From positions 54,003,777 through 54,067,776 of the forward strand of contig OX439050.1 in assembly GCA_949317995.1 (NCBI GenBank): 64,000 bases of DNA, in the 5' to 3' direction. The DNA comes from Acholoe squamosa. Lineage: Eukaryota > Annelida > Polychaeta > Phyllodocida > Polynoidae. The translations under genes and the position numbers were made by a program. The notes under the pieces are model-generated. The model did no database searches, was not told the origin of the DNA, and worked only from the letters and a program-made list of their open reading frames with translations. Position 1 is the first letter of the stretch. Each line of letters starts with the position of its first letter. Below, piece after piece: positions 63,503-64,000 of this stretch.

Positions 63503-64000
63503 CTGAAACAAAATGAAAACTAGTCGATAGAAATTTAAATGGAGTAAACTCTCTTCTTCGAATCCTAGTTTGGGAGAGAAGTGAACGGCAGAAAGAGTTC
63601 ATTGGTCTCAAAAAATTTGTCAATTCCCGGAGAATAATTGTAAAGGATGGTCAGATGGTTGGTCACATTTGTCTTTCTAGGGCTGTTTACTTTTGTTATG
63701 TGTGCTCATGCCCATGTCTTGTACTGTAACTCATAATTCATTTAATGTTTGCCGCCCATCTTTGTTCATTGCAATTAATGTCTTGTTGACTTGTGTGTGA
63801 TATATATATATATTTATGGATAAGTTATAATGAAGTTGTATAAGTATGATATATGTTTATATCTTCAGGATGGATGATGGATATCAAATAAGAAGGATAT
63901 TTTTATAAGTGACCTTCATCTTCCACTTTATGTACATAAGTGAGGACTTCAATAAAACTATTTTCAAACTCAGAACAAGAATAATGTGGCAAGGACCATG
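63503..64000. other. Kinase-gene intron to window edge
   Basis: No further exon or signal peptide of the receptor found, so the gene continues outside. Confidence 0.5.

Overview
This is nuclear DNA of an animal, almost certainly a marine invertebrate. Coding exons are short and bounded by GT/AG sites, introns range from about 0.3 to 13 kb, and the products are metazoan (a receptor tyrosine kinase and a Cys-loop receptor-type ligand-binding domain). The rest is packed with SINEs, MITEs, foldback elements and microsatellites. Sequence alone does not settle the phylum. A SINE ending in GGCGTTAAAC plus (CACT)n and an acetylcholine-binding-protein-like gene would suit a mollusc, annelid or relative, but an invertebrate deuterostome is not excluded. 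There is no operon, CRISPR array, rRNA gene or intact tRNA gene.

Three protein-coding genes can be supported. (1) Plus strand, 18337-21963: an intronless 1208-codon reading frame for a Ser-rich, probably disordered protein with a protein-phosphatase-1 docking-type motif. It has a 5' UTR exon boundary at 18169, a tiny upstream ORF that overlaps the start codon, and a poly(A) signal at 23201. (2) Minus strand, 30188 down to 24944: six coding exons assembled by hand, all in phase, for a 249-residue secreted protein. It has a signal peptide and a pentameric ligand-gated-channel extracellular domain, then stops exactly where the first membrane helix should begin. (3) Minus strand, 63502 down to 36555: thirteen exons, all in phase, giving the C-terminal 865 residues of a receptor tyrosine kinase. 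Its ectodomain is a mannose-6-phosphate-receptor-homology (MRH) fold carrying a roughly 300-residue acidic/basic insertion. The 5' end lies beyond the right edge.

Layout: 1-18 kb is intergenic and repeat-rich, including a 2.2 kb inverted repeat with arms of about 960 bp. At 18-23 kb is the disordered-protein gene. At 24.9-30.2 kb is the ligand-binding-domain gene, convergent with gene 1. At 30-36.5 kb is a repeat-filled gap. At 36.5-63.5 kb is the kinase gene. Its 13 kb intron holds a 4.7 kb inverted-repeat element (44.7-49.4 kb) and a 1.2 kb-spaced duplication (53.9-55.6 kb).

The two minus-strand genes are tandem, the secreted binding protein lying 6.4 kb downstream of the kinase stop codon. 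A functional link (ligand-binding partner and receptor) is speculation. The most notable items are the MRH-kinase architecture, the channel-less ligand-binding domain with a shortened Cys-loop, and repeat families with unusual design (opposed tRNA promoters inside a TIR element; a SINE with two alternative 3' tails).
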